Source: an uncultured Clostridia bacterium
GTDB taxonomy: Bacteria; Bacillota; Clostridia; Oscillospirales; CAG-382
Reading direction: 5' to 3'
Length of the DNA stretch: 64,000 bases
NCBI GenBank assembly: GCA_947628695.1
Contig: CANRAV010000004.1
Location: forward strand, 1 to 64,000
A model generated the notes under the pieces. The model worked only from the letters and a program-made list of their open reading frames with translations, was not told the origin of the DNA and made no database searches. A program made the translations under genes and the position numbers. This document shows positions 24,658-32,976 of the stretch, in pieces (the stretch's first letter is position 1; each line of letters starts with the position of its first letter).

Positions 24658-25755
24658 TTATTTTTCTATGTAAATTCTCGGCACGCGCGGGGAAATACCG
24701 CACACGATTTCGTAATTTATCGTGCCTATTATGTCGGCCATTTGGCTTACCTCGCCGTCCTTGCCGAAGATACACACTTCGTCGCCTTCATGGCACTCTA
24801 TTTCCGAAACATCTATCATAAACATGTCCATGCAGACCCTGCCGATTATAGGCGCAGCTTTGCCGTTCACCTTCACGCTGTACCGGTTTGAAAGCAGCCT
24901 CGGCATGCCGTCGGCATACCCGAAAGAAACCACGGCCTTCTTTATTTTTTTATCTGCCCTGTATGTCCTGCCGTAGCTTATTGTGTCGCCCTCTTCAAGC
25001 GTCCCCACTGCGGAAATCTGCGCAAAAACGGACATTGCCGGCTTAAAGCAAAAGCCGGACGTGCACCTTTCAAGCCCGTAAAGGCCAATGCCCTGACGTA
25101 CCATGTCAAGCTGCATTTCCGGGAACCTAAGCGTCGCTGCGCTGTTGCAGCAGTGCCTTGTTCCGACGTCCATACCGTGTGCCTTAAGTGCTTCGCAAAC
25201 CGCCGTAAACGCCTTAAACTGTTTTCTTGTAAAGTCCTCGGTTTGGCCGTCCGCGTCTGCAAAATGGGTGAATATGCCCTCCACGTGTATGCCGGTTATA
25301 CCGAAAAGCGGAAGTATCTCTTTGGCGCACCTCTCCGCGTCCTCCCCGTCGTGGCAGTAAAAGCCGAGCCTGCTCATCCCCGTGTCAACTTTAATATGTA
25401 TCGCTATGTCACCGAATGCGGCTATTTTTTTCGCATAATCAACGCTGTCGCATGCCTGTGCGATTTTGTACCTTGCAAGATTGTCCGCATGCGAAACGGG
25501 CGTTTTTCCAAGGACAAGTATATTTCCACTTACCCCGCTTTTTCTAAGCTCTTCGCCTTCTTCTGCGGTTGCAACGGCAAAATCCCTTACACCTATCTGC
25601 TCAAGCGCCTTTGATACGCGAATCGACCCGTGGCCGTAGGCGTTTGCCTTGACAACCGCAAGCATCCTGCAGCCGTCGTGCAGCCTTTCCATCACGCCCA
25701 GGGCATTTTCCTTTACAGCGTTTAAGTCTATTCTCGCTTCCGCACGGTTATCCAT
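24658..25755 (-). CDS. alr: alanine racemase
   Basis: This 365-residue PLP enzyme interconverts L- and D-alanine for peptidoglycan. PLP lysine Lys36 lies in LAVVKANAYGHG, and the catalytic tyrosine Tyr261 in TISYGRTYRAD. The VDTGMSRLGF, FTHFADAD and GRVCMDMFMIDVSE segments are all in place, and the length is normal. It is the last gene of a minus operon (27690-28229 membrane protein, nnr, lipoprotein, alr) and starts 3 nt after the lipoprotein gene. The nnr-lipoprotein-alr order is common in Clostridia. Confidence 0.97.
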   Translation of the reverse strand: MDNRAEARIDLNAVKENALGVMERLHDGCRMLAVVKANAYGHGSIRVSKALEQIGVRDFAVATAEEGEELRKSGVSGNILVLGKTPVSHADNLARYKIAQACDSVDYAKKIAAFGDIAIHIKVDTGMSRLGFYCHDGEDAERCAKEILPLFGITGIHVEGIFTHFADADGQTEDFTRKQFKAFTAVCEALKAHGMDVGTRHCCNSAATLRFPEMQLDMVRQGIGLYGLERCTSGFCFKPAMSVFAQISAVGTLEEGDTISYGRTYRADKKIKKAVVSFGYADGMPRLLSNRYSVKVNGKAAPIIGRVCMDMFMIDVSEIECHEGDEVCIFGKDGEVSQMADIIGTINYEIVCGISPRVPRIYIEK

Positions 25756-25758
25756 GCT

Positions 25759-26238
25759 TTATGCCTCCGTTTTAATTTTATATTTCCTTTTTCTCGCTCC
25801 GCCGAAGAAAGTTATTTCGGTTAAATAACCGCCTTCTGTAACGGCTTCTGCGTACATTCCGCCGGCTTCGGCGTACAATGTGCTGCCGTTTTGTTCAAAG
25901 CCCGCGCCAAGCAGCTCCAGCGCTGCGGCAAAATCGCAGGCCGCCTTCACCGGCAGACCTGTGGATTCCGTTTCAATTCCGCCGAAGCTTAAAGCATATG
26001 TAACGCCGTCGTTAGTCTTTGCTGAAAGACCCTTTATAGTATTCGGCGCGGTGAAATTAAATTCCGCAAAGCTGCCGTCCAAAACAGCCGTAAAGGATAC
26101 GCCGCCGGACTCTTCCATAACTTCAAATTTTCCCCTTTGTGGGATCTCAAATCTTTGCTTTTCACTTGCGCAGCCGCAAAGTAAAAGCAGAAAAGCCGAC
26201 AAAATCCAGAATAAACGCTTCAAACAAAAATCACCCAA
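25759..26238 (-). CDS. putative lipoprotein between nnr and alr
   Basis: This 159-residue protein has a lipoprotein signal: a hydrophobic LFWILSAFLLLLCGCAS core with the lipobox LCGC. It should therefore be lipidated on Cys and face outside the membrane. The mature part is beta-rich, with no motif I recognise; it resembles the small lipoproteins often found beside nnr and alr. The start in the track is TTG 26238, which overlaps the end of nnr. An internal TTG giving LKRLFWIL is equally possible and would shorten the signal. Translation is probably coupled to nnr. Confidence 0.8.
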   Translation of the reverse strand: MGDFCLKRLFWILSAFLLLLCGCASEKQRFEIPQRGKFEVMEESGGVSFTAVLDGSFAEFNFTAPNTIKGLSAKTNDGVTYALSFGGIETESTGLPVKAACDFAAALELLGAGFEQNGSTLYAEAGGMYAEAVTEGGYLTEITFFGGARKRKYKIKTEA

Positions 26239-27688
26239 AGTGCATTATTCGGCCTATTACATCGGGCAGCTCCGACGGCAGCATGGCATAAACACCCTTT
26301 TCCTCTGCAAGCCGCTCTGCCGCGGCACCGTGCAGGTACACGCCAAGGCGGGCCGCCTCGTACAGCGGAACGCCCTGCGCAGCAAGGGACGCGATAAGCC
26401 CTGCAAGCACGTCTCCGCTTCCGCCTTTGGAAAGCCCCGTGTTGCCAGTTGTGTTTATGCAAAGCCTTCCGTCCGGGGCCGCTGTGACGGTGGCCGCACC
26501 TTTAAGAACGGTCACGCAGCCGTACTCTTTTGCAAAGTCAAGCGCTGTTCTTACCCTGCTTGCGTTTACCTCTTCAACGCTTTTCCCGGTAAGACGTGCC
26601 ATTTCGGCAGGATGGGGAGTGACCGCAAGGGGAACCGTAACAGACCTGTATAAGTCTATGCGCCCCGCTATGCAGTTTATGCCGTCGGCGTCAAGCACTG
26701 TTGGTATGTTCTCATGTGTTAAAAGCTTTATTATAAGGTCGTCGTGTTCTCTGCCGCAGCCGCAGCCCAAAAGCAGGGCAGTGGCGCGTGCGTCTTTTAA
26801 GCTGATCTTCTCCGCGTCCGGCGATACAACCGCCTCCGGCACGCAGACTTTAACTGTTTTTGCGCATGCGGAATCCGTGTACAGCCGCACAAGGCCGATG
26901 CCGCTTTTAAGTGCCGCAAGCGTCGATAAAACCGCAGCGCCGGTGTACATCTCGCTTCCGCAAACTGACGCAAGTGTGCCGAAGCTTCCCTTGTGCCCCT
27001 CCGCGTCCCTTGCCGGCAGCAGCTTTAAAAGCTCGCTCCCCGCAAGGTCGGCAAAGGGCTTCTGCGCGCCTAAGACTGACGCGCCTATGCCGATGTCTTC
27101 AAGGTAAACCTTGCCGCAAAATCGCTTAGCAGGGTAGCTGACAAGCGCCAATTTAAAGGCAGTAAAAGTGCAGGTCGCGTCAGCACGAACGCAAAGCCCG
27201 GGAAGCCCGTCACTGTCGGCCGTCACGCCGCTTGGCAGGTCAACGGACAGCTTAAAAGCACCGCTCTTGTTCACGGTCTCAATTGCTTCGGCATATCTGT
27301 CGCAAACATCCCCGGAAAAAGAGAAGCCGAAAATACAGTCCACCAGTGTGTCTGCATTCAAAATTTCACAAATATCCCCCGTGCATCTTCCGCCCATGGA
27401 GAGAAAACGATTCCTGTACTTCACTGCAAGGGGAGACGCGGGCTCCTCAACCGCAACGGCTGCAACATCCTCTCCACGCTGCAGAAGCATACAGCACACA
27501 GCGTAACCGTCACCGCCGTTATTGCCCTTACCGCACACAACGCGTATCTTCCCGGGGGAGAGGTTTACATAATACAACCTTTTAACAACGGTATCGGCGG
27601 CATTTTCCATCAGAGTGCCGCAGTCAATGCTGCAGCCTTCATCCATTGCTTTAAATTGAGCAGAAAGATAAACCCTGTTTGAAGTCAT
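26231..27688 (-). CDS. nnr: bifunctional NAD(P)H-hydrate epimerase / ADP-dependent dehydratase
   Basis: This 485-residue repair enzyme restores damaged NADHX and NADPHX. The N-terminal YjeF epimerase domain (about 1-210) has VVCGKGNNGGDGYAVCCML and VDCIFGFSFSG. The C-terminal ribokinase-like dehydratase domain (about 215-480) has GHKGSFGTLASVCGS, LLGCGCGRE, AVTPHPAEMARLTG and the phosphate-binding NTGLSKGGSGDVLAGLIASL. Domain order and length are normal. It starts 1 nt after the upstream membrane-protein gene and overlaps the following lipoprotein gene by 8 nt. Confidence 0.95.
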   Translation of the reverse strand: MTSNRVYLSAQFKAMDEGCSIDCGTLMENAADTVVKRLYYVNLSPGKIRVVCGKGNNGGDGYAVCCMLLQRGEDVAAVAVEEPASPLAVKYRNRFLSMGGRCTGDICEILNADTLVDCIFGFSFSGDVCDRYAEAIETVNKSGAFKLSVDLPSGVTADSDGLPGLCVRADATCTFTAFKLALVSYPAKRFCGKVYLEDIGIGASVLGAQKPFADLAGSELLKLLPARDAEGHKGSFGTLASVCGSEMYTGAAVLSTLAALKSGIGLVRLYTDSACAKTVKVCVPEAVVSPDAEKISLKDARATALLLGCGCGREHDDLIIKLLTHENIPTVLDADGINCIAGRIDLYRSVTVPLAVTPHPAEMARLTGKSVEEVNASRVRTALDFAKEYGCVTVLKGAATVTAAPDGRLCINTTGNTGLSKGGSGDVLAGLIASLAAQGVPLYEAARLGVYLHGAAAERLAEEKGVYAMLPSELPDVIGRIMHFG

Positions 27689-27689
27689 G

Positions 27690-28229
27690 TCAAATCACTT
27701 TGTAAGCTGTGGAATTGTAGAATTTTAAGACGGTTTTAGCCTTTTTCTGCACTTCGAAGTAAGCGGCGCATTTGTTGCCTGCGTCGTCCTTGAAGACCAT
27801 GCAGACTATTTCCGGTGCCGACATCGAGGAAACGCAAATGAAGACTCTCGCCGCTCCTCTTGCCTCTGCCGGCTCGGTTCCGCTGTAGCCGACAATTGCC
27901 TCGGCAGAGGAAATGCGCGTTTCAAAAAGCTCTGTGCGCTTTCTGCCGCCGTATACGGCGCACATTTTAAGCTCCCCACCGGCGATGGTGTAGTCGAACG
28001 AGACGTTTGTGTATTTCCAAAACTGGAAGGCGACAAACACTGCCAGAACCATAACAAGCGGGAAGCCCATTATAAAGGGCTTTGCGAAATTGTAAATTAC
28101 AAGGAACAGCGCAACGGCGACAGCGACTGTAGCAAGCACGATTATTGCCTTAAGACGCTTTGTCTTTCCGTTCGGTTTTTGCACAACCGAATATTCGACG
28201 TAGTTGGGGGAACCCATATCTTCGCTCAC
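27690..28229 (-). CDS. two-helix membrane protein of unknown function
   Basis: This 179-residue protein has two adjacent membrane helices at about residues 26-50 (AIIVLATVAVAVALFLVIYN) and 54-72 (FIMGFPLVMVLAVFVAFQF). A cytoplasmic-looking beta domain follows (FDYTIAGGELKMCAVYGGRKRTELFE...). That domain resembles bPH-like or DUF6106-type domains, but I cannot be certain. I choose GTG 28229, with GGAGG 8 nt upstream; the track's GTG 28238 overlaps that SD. It heads the nnr/lipoprotein/alr operon and starts about 32 nt after its promoter. Confidence 0.72.
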   Translation of the reverse strand: MSEDMGSPNYVEYSVVQKPNGKTKRLKAIIVLATVAVAVALFLVIYNFAKPFIMGFPLVMVLAVFVAFQFWKYTNVSFDYTIAGGELKMCAVYGGRKRTELFETRISSAEAIVGYSGTEPAEARGAARVFICVSSMSAPEIVCMVFKDDAGNKCAAYFEVQKKAKTVLKFYNSTAYKVI

Positions 28230-28260
28230 AGTAAACACCTCCGGGAGATTTTATACTTAT

Positions 28261-28289
28261 ACAATATCACACATCTTCTCCCTTTTCAA
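28261..28289 (-). promoter_or_regulatory. promoter of the membrane protein/nnr/alr operon
   Basis: On the complement: TTGAAA, a 17-bp spacer and TATTGT preceded by TGTGA (extended -10). Confidence 0.65.
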
Positions 28290-28315
28290 GTGCAAAGGTG
28301 CAAATTTATTTGACT

Positions 28316-29041
28316 TTAGCAAAGCGTGGGGGCATTTGTCGAAACCGGCTTTAAGCTTCCGCCGTCGTATACCGGCACAAGGTACGTATAGGGATACCCC
28401 TTGCCTATAAGGGCATAGACCGTGCCGTCGTTCCCGTCGCAAAACGATTTAAATCTAAGCCCCTTTGGAATAACGTATCCTTCCTCGCTGCCGCCTGTCA
28501 GCCTTATGACCGTTTGTTCGTTTTCCTCTGTCGCCACGAGAAAGCCGCAGGAAAGCGGAAAACAGCTTAAAAGCCGCGTTCCGTCGCTTGCGGTGCCGAC
28601 AACTTCAAGAGTTCTCCCTTCGGTGCTTATCTTTACCGCCTCTTTTGCGCCGGTTATCAGTATACCGCTCCCGTCCGGGTACATAAATGCGCTTTGCGGC
28701 GTCTCGTCCAACGTACCGGGCGTTATAGACCCCGTTTCTTCAAAGCATTGGTTAAGGACGTATATCCGGCTTTCACACTTTCCCGAAAGCGCAAGGAATC
28801 CGCCGCACGGCAGGCTTGACAGGAAACGGTAAGGTCGTGCTGCCATGATGCTTTCCTGCCCGCTTGCACCCAAAATCTCGTTTGTAAAAGCGTTTGAGGA
28901 AAGCAGACCTTCGCCGTTTACAACTGCGCAGTCCGCAGGTATGCAGCCGGGTGCTGCAATAGGTATGTTCATACCGCGTCGAGCGGCGTTTTTGCCGCCC
29001 ATCCTCCTGTAAGATTTCATTAGCATTTTATGCTCTTGCAT
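28316..29041 (-). CDS. hypothetical protein, possible beta-propeller fold
   Basis: This protein of about 241 residues is not recognised. The body is a run of short beta strands with repeated turns (YRFLSSLPCGGFLALSGKCESRIYVLN, QSAFMYPDGSGILITG, FPLSCGFLVATEENEQTVIRL, GNDGTVYALIGKGYPYTYLVPVY), resembling WD/YVTN-like propeller blades, though no strict repeat is visible. There is no signal peptide, and the N-terminus is basic. The start is uncertain. The track start at 29053 is TTG; ATG 29041 lacks an SD; an AGGAGG lies directly against an in-frame ATG at 29002, too close to use. It stands alone between two promoters. Confidence 0.6.
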   Translation of the reverse strand: MQEHKMLMKSYRRMGGKNAARRGMNIPIAAPGCIPADCAVVNGEGLLSSNAFTNEILGASGQESIMAARPYRFLSSLPCGGFLALSGKCESRIYVLNQCFEETGSITPGTLDETPQSAFMYPDGSGILITGAKEAVKISTEGRTLEVVGTASDGTRLLSCFPLSCGFLVATEENEQTVIRLTGGSEEGYVIPKGLRFKSFCDGNDGTVYALIGKGYPYTYLVPVYDGGSLKPVSTNAPTLC

Positions 29042-29046
29042 TATTT

Positions 29047-29075
29047 TTGACAAAGATGTAAAAATGTGCTAACAT
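29047..29075 (+). promoter_or_regulatory. promoter of the SGNH lipoprotein gene
   Basis: TTGACA, a 17-bp spacer and TAACAT, with a predicted 5' UTR of about 65 nt before ATG 29147 (SD GAAAGG). Confidence 0.7.
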
Positions 29076-29146
29076 ATATGTGTGTATAAAGCGAAGAAAA
29101 ACAAACACCATAAAGCAAATACAGCTTACTGAAAGGTTGTTGTTTA

Positions 29147-30127
29147 ATGAAAAAAATATATTTTCCGGCGCTTGTTCTGACCTTTGCGGCGGCGCTTTCC
29201 TCTTGCGGCACTACTGCAGCCCCGCAGGAATCCCTCCCCGCAGATTCTATTGACGACACTACCGAAGCTTACATTGAAAGCCGGGAGGAAATCGACGTGC
29301 AGACCTTCTGCGGAGGAATTTACGACGGAAGAGAAAAAATTAAATTTGTGGCTCTCGGAGACTCAATAGCACGCGGGCACGGGCTTTCCGACCCGGAAAA
29401 TTGTGCATACCCGGCCATAGTTTGCGAATCCGTAAGGCAAAACTTACCGGACACGGAGGTGGACTTTTACAACTATGCACATGACGGGGACACCACCGGA
29501 AACCTTCTTGAAATTGTGAAAAACGGCGCTCCCGAGCTTGACGGTGCCGATATTGTGACCGTAAGCATCGGTGCCAACAACATCCTTCTGCCGTTTTTCT
29601 CCTGCCTCAGTCGGCTTACGTCTGTTTTGGGTCTGTCACCTTCGGCTTCCGAAAGCACCGATATTGCTGACAGGGTTGAAAATGTATTTGAAAGCGTAAA
29701 CAGCTTCCTGAAAAGCGAAGAGTTCGCGTCCTCAATGTCGCAGGGGGTAGAGACGGCAAAGTCGGATTTAAGCGAAATATTTGCGGAGATAAAAAGACGC
29801 GCACCCTCCGCCAAGGTGCTTGTGATGCTTGTCTACAGCCCTTATCACAACACGGTTATATCTCTGCCTTATATAGAGCAGAAAATCGACCTCGGCACTC
29901 TTTGCGACCTGTGGGTTTCAAGGCTCGATGCGGTGTTAAGAGATGCGTCTTTGACTTCCGGATTTTACATGGTTGACTGTTACACGCCGATGCTTGACAA
30001 AAAGGGGCTTTTAAACGTCGCAATAAGTCTGTTCCCTCCGAGGTTTTCGATTGACCCGCACCCGAACGTTTCCGGGCATGTAAGCATTGCCAACCTTCAT
30101 ATCGATGTTTTAAACAGTATTAAATAA
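29147..30127 (+). CDS. SGNH/GDSL-type esterase lipoprotein
   Basis: This 326-residue secreted lipoprotein has the signal MKKIYFPALVLTFAAALSSC, with lipobox Cys20. After a 45-residue linker the SGNH hydrolase domain has block I VALGDSIARGHG (Ser73), an Asn/Gly region NYAHDGDTTGN, block III TVSIGANNI, and the C-terminal catalytic pair in DPHPNVSGH. Members deacylate or deacetylate lipids, polysaccharides or peptidoglycan at the cell surface. It has its own promoter and lies 15 nt before the promoter of the GH3 gene, so the two could cooperate in wall or glycan turnover. Confidence 0.88.
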   Translation: MKKIYFPALVLTFAAALSSCGTTAAPQESLPADSIDDTTEAYIESREEIDVQTFCGGIYDGREKIKFVALGDSIARGHGLSDPENCAYPAIVCESVRQNLPDTEVDFYNYAHDGDTTGNLLEIVKNGAPELDGADIVTVSIGANNILLPFFSCLSRLTSVLGLSPSASESTDIADRVENVFESVNSFLKSEEFASSMSQGVETAKSDLSEIFAEIKRRAPSAKVLVMLVYSPYHNTVISLPYIEQKIDLGTLCDLWVSRLDAVLRDASLTSGFYMVDCYTPMLDKKGLLNVAISLFPPRFSIDPHPNVSGHVSIANLHIDVLNSIK

Positions 30128-30141
30128 GTCACTGCCGGCAC

Positions 30142-30170
30142 TTGACTTTCTCTCTGCGGCGTGGTAAAAT
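30142..30170 (+). promoter_or_regulatory. promoter of the GH3 gene
   Basis: TTGACT, a 17-bp spacer and TAAAAT, about 38 nt upstream of ATG 30209, which has SD TAGGAGC. Confidence 0.75.
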
Positions 30171-30208
30171 TTAAAAAACCGCAATATATGTTAGGAGCGT
30201 TACTGAAA

Positions 30209-32017
30209 ATGGAAAATTTACTTGAAAAGCTGAGCTTAAGGGAAAAAATAGGTCAAATGCTTATGTTTGACTTCCGCAAGTGGCAGAATGCCGACGAAGA
30301 CAAACAGTATGACTATACCGTTATGTCCGACGAGGTAAAGGGCATGATTCGCCGCAACAAGCTCGGCAACGTCATACTTTTTGCGGAAAACTTTGAATCT
30401 GTTGAGCAGATAACCCGCCTTAACCACGCGTTTCAGTCCTGCGTGGAAAACGGCATACCGATGCTTATCGGCGTTGACCAGGAGGGCGGAAGGGTTGTAA
30501 GGATGAGCAACGGCTGCTCTCTCCCCGGCAATATGGCGCTTGCAGCCTCCGGCAATGTTGACAACGCTTACACAGCCGGCTACATAACGGGGAAAGAGCT
30601 TGCGGCTGTCGGCATAAATGCGGACTTTGCGCCCTCTGTCGATATCAACAACAACCCGAACAACCCGGTAATAAACGTAAGGTCATTCTCCTCCGATCAG
30701 AACGTAACCGCCCGTTACGGTACCGCAATGGCAAAGGGTCTGCAGGCTGCCGGTGTCGCAGCGGCTGCAAAGCATTTCCCGGGTCACGGCAACACGGCCG
30801 TGGACTCGCACATAGGCCTGCCGTTTATAAACTCTACATATGAAGAGCTTATGAATTTTGAAATTGTGCCGTTTGCAGATGCCATAAACAACGGCTGTCA
30901 GATGATCATGAGCGGGCATATACAGTTCCCCAATATCGAAAAGACAACGGTTGTTTCAAAGCAGGACAAGCGTGAAATGACACTTCCCGCAACGCTTTCC
31001 AAGCGCTTTCTTACCGACATACTCAGGGACGAGCTTGGCTTTAAAGGCGTGCTTATTACCGACTCTATGCAGATGCAGGCGATATCAAGCCACGTCGGGT
31101 CGGAGCAGGCGACGATCCTTGCGATAAACGCAGGCGTTGACATTCTGCTTATGTGCACGTCTCTGCGTTCCCTGAAGGACGAGGCGAAGCTTCGCGCAAT
31201 AATTGACAACATCGTCGCAGCTGTAGAGGACGGGCGCATCCCCATGGAGCGCATAAATGAATCCACACTTCGCGTACTTAAGCTTAAAAAGGAGCTTGGC
31301 TTGTTTGACGCACCTGCCGTTGACGTAGAGGACGCAGTTAAAAATGCGCTTTCCGTTGTCGGGTGCGAGGAAAACCGCGCTGCAGAACGGCTTATCGCTG
31401 CGCAGTCCGTCACGGTGCTTAACAACAACGGCGTTCTGCCTATACAGACAGAGGGCAAAAAAACTGCGCTGTTTGCAGCCTACGCCAACAAGGTTAATGC
31501 CTTTGACCTTGCTGTAAATCGCCTGAAGGAAGAGGGAAAGATCGGTGACGTTGACTGTTCCGTGTACGTTTACTCTGGCAAGACGGAGCTTGACGCGGAA
31601 GCGAAGCGCGCAATAGACGAGTGCGACAATCTCCTTCTCCTTACGGAAACAGAGGCAAATATGGCACATTCAAATTGGTACGTTTCTTTCCCGAAGGCTG
31701 TGTGCAGCTATGCCGCTTCTGTCGGTAAGAAGGTCGTGGTTATAAGCGCATTTATGCCTTATGACGCCTCGATATACCGCAATGCGGACGGCCTTGTGCT
31801 TTGCTACTGCGCAAAGGGCGTTCCGGCTGCCGTTGCAAAGGACGTGCATTCCTCGCTTGCTTACGGCGTGAATATACCCGCCGCTTTTGAGGTTGTGCTC
31901 GGCAAGGCACATTGCTGCGGACGGCTCACCATTGACATACCGGAGATGGATGAGAAAGGCTCTTTCGATACGTCAAAGGTGGTTTATCCCATCGGCAGCG
32001 GCATTGATTTAAATTGA
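30209..32017 (+). CDS. glycoside hydrolase family 3, beta-N-acetylhexosaminidase-like
   Basis: This 602-residue GH3 enzyme is probably a NagZ-type N-acetylglucosaminidase acting on muropeptides or chitooligosaccharides. The (alpha/beta)8 domain has DQEGGRVVRM, GINADFAPSVDIN, and the His/Asp general-acid loop KHFPGHGNTAVDSHIGLP typical of NagZ-like GH3. The nucleophile is the Asp of VLITDSMQMQAIS. A C-terminal alpha/beta domain (about 390-600) follows. There is no signal peptide, so the enzyme is predicted to be cytoplasmic. The start at ATG 30209 fits MENLLEKLSLREKIGQML; the track start at 30161 precedes the SD. AnmK at 50.5 kb would use its anhydro-MurNAc product if it recycles cell wall. 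Confidence 0.9.
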   Translation: MENLLEKLSLREKIGQMLMFDFRKWQNADEDKQYDYTVMSDEVKGMIRRNKLGNVILFAENFESVEQITRLNHAFQSCVENGIPMLIGVDQEGGRVVRMSNGCSLPGNMALAASGNVDNAYTAGYITGKELAAVGINADFAPSVDINNNPNNPVINVRSFSSDQNVTARYGTAMAKGLQAAGVAAAAKHFPGHGNTAVDSHIGLPFINSTYEELMNFEIVPFADAINNGCQMIMSGHIQFPNIEKTTVVSKQDKREMTLPATLSKRFLTDILRDELGFKGVLITDSMQMQAISSHVGSEQATILAINAGVDILLMCTSLRSLKDEAKLRAIIDNIVAAVEDGRIPMERINESTLRVLKLKKELGLFDAPAVDVEDAVKNALSVVGCEENRAAERLIAAQSVTVLNNNGVLPIQTEGKKTALFAAYANKVNAFDLAVNRLKEEGKIGDVDCSVYVYSGKTELDAEAKRAIDECDNLLLLTETEANMAHSNWYVSFPKAVCSYAASVGKKVVVISAFMPYDASIYRNADGLVLCYCAKGVPAAVAKDVHSSLAYGVNIPAAFEVVLGKAHCCGRLTIDIPEMDEKGSFDTSKVVYPIGSGIDLN

Positions 32018-32050
32018 AAAAATAAAAGAAGAAAAAAGCGAAAAAAGTTA

Positions 32051-32079
32051 TTGACTTTTCGGACATAACGTGATATAAT
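32051..32079 (+). promoter_or_regulatory. promoter of tRNA-Pro
   Basis: TTGACT, a 17-bp spacer and TATAAT with TG extension, 28 nt upstream of the tRNA 5' end. Confidence 0.85.
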
Positions 32080-32107
32080 ACCCCTCGCAGTCAAAGGACT
32101 GCGACTT

Positions 32108-32184
32108 CTGGGTGTGGCGCAGTTTGGTAGCGCGCTACCTTGGGGTGGTAGAGGCCGCTGGTTCAAGTCCAGTCACTCAGACCA
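32108..32184 (+). tRNA. tRNA-Pro (anticodon GGG)
   Basis: A 77-nt cloverleaf can be drawn by hand. The acceptor stem is CTGGGTG with CACTCAG (one G-U). The D arm is GCGC-AGTTTGGTA-GCGC. The anticodon arm is CTACC-TTGGGGT-GGTAG with anticodon GGG, reading CCC/CCU. The T arm is GCTGG-TTCAAGT-CCAGT, and A-CCA is encoded. The overall form matches bacterial tRNA-Pro. It has its own promoter and terminator. Confidence 0.95.
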
Positions 32185-32190
32185 TAACGC

Positions 32191-32229
32191 AAAAATCCCT
32201 GTAAAGCTTGTCTTTACAGGGGTTTTTGT
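32191..32229 (+). terminator. terminator of tRNA-Pro
   Basis: ATCCCTGTAAAG and CTTTACAGGGGT form a 12-bp stem around CTTGT, followed by TTTTG and TT, a strong intrinsic terminator. The next 130 bp up to the repeat block at 32365 hold nothing I can identify. Confidence 0.92.
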
Positions 32230-32364
32230 TATATTGTGAACAGTCCGTTCAGCGAGTCTGCTACCGGCATTTTTCGGGCGCTGCCATAGTGAGGGTAAAT
32301 TTCAGAATCCAAAATCGAAAATCGGCACGGCGTGCTTTTTTGTAGACAAAAAACGCCTTTCGCC

Positions 32365-32712
32365 GAGTCCGTTACTCTATGACAAAAACGAAAAAATTCC
32401 GCTGTTAATCGAGTTCTTGGGGGAATTGTCGGCAGTTATGACGATTTGTTTGACGGTGAAACGGCAACGCGGCAAACGCCGCAAAAGCGCCGTAAAGCTC
32501 ACAATCAAGCCATTTGCTTGGTTTACCTGACGGCGGAGCTGAAGGCAAAGCCGTTAATAAAAGTACAATTTTTTAGTTCAAAAAGGCGTTCGCCTCATTT
32601 TTAGTGAAAAGCAATAAAAAATTCCTTCAAATATTCGTCGATTTTTTCGTAAAAACCATTGAAAATCGGCATTTGCTGTGATATAATTGCATTTGTATAG
32701 TTATAGACTATG
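32365..32712 (+). repeat. ~350-bp block, copy 2, upstream of giant surface protein 2
   Basis: Homologous to 7331-7684, with the same order of conserved stretches (ACTCTATGACAAA, TCGGCAGTTATGACGATTTG, CTGACGGCGGA, AAGGCGTTCGCCTCATTTTT, CATTTGCTGTGATATAATTG). It also ends in a promoter and a small inverted repeat, here TAGTTATAGACTA. The hairpin near its left end (AATTCC...GGAATT) differs in sequence from copy 1 but occupies the same place. Frames open in copy 1 are broken here, so conservation is not at protein level. Confidence 0.8.
32659..32687 (+). promoter_or_regulatory. promoter of giant surface protein 2
   Basis: TTGAAA, a 17-bp spacer and TATAAT with TG extension. It is nearly identical to the promoter at 7631. 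The 5' UTR would be about 280 nt. It is GC-rich between 32720 and 32920 and carries small hairpins such as ATGCCGCGGCAT and AAGCG-TGAA-CGCTT. A 63-codon frame from GTG 32724 is open there but lacks a convincing SD. Confidence 0.85.
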
Positions 32713-32976
32713 TGTAGGTAGGCGTGTGCCCACACTGTGCAGACACGGCGCGGCCGGCGGAGGTATTCTTTTCCACGCTGCTTACTGCGGCCTTCCCGGT
32801 ATGCCGCGGCATATCGCCAAACGACGGGACAACGGCAGAGAACGGCTTTCTCACGCTCAGCGGAATATTTTCCTTTTGGGCGGGCGCAGGCTCTGCAAAA
32901 AGCGTGAACGCTTAAGACAGGTATAAGAAATCAGTTATTGATACAGACCTTTTTTGACAAGGAGGCAAACGAAAAA

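Noticed and set aside
32108-32184. Attachment site of an integrated element
   Set aside because: I could not find a direct repeat of the tRNA 3' end or any integrase in the window, so I kept it as a question only.
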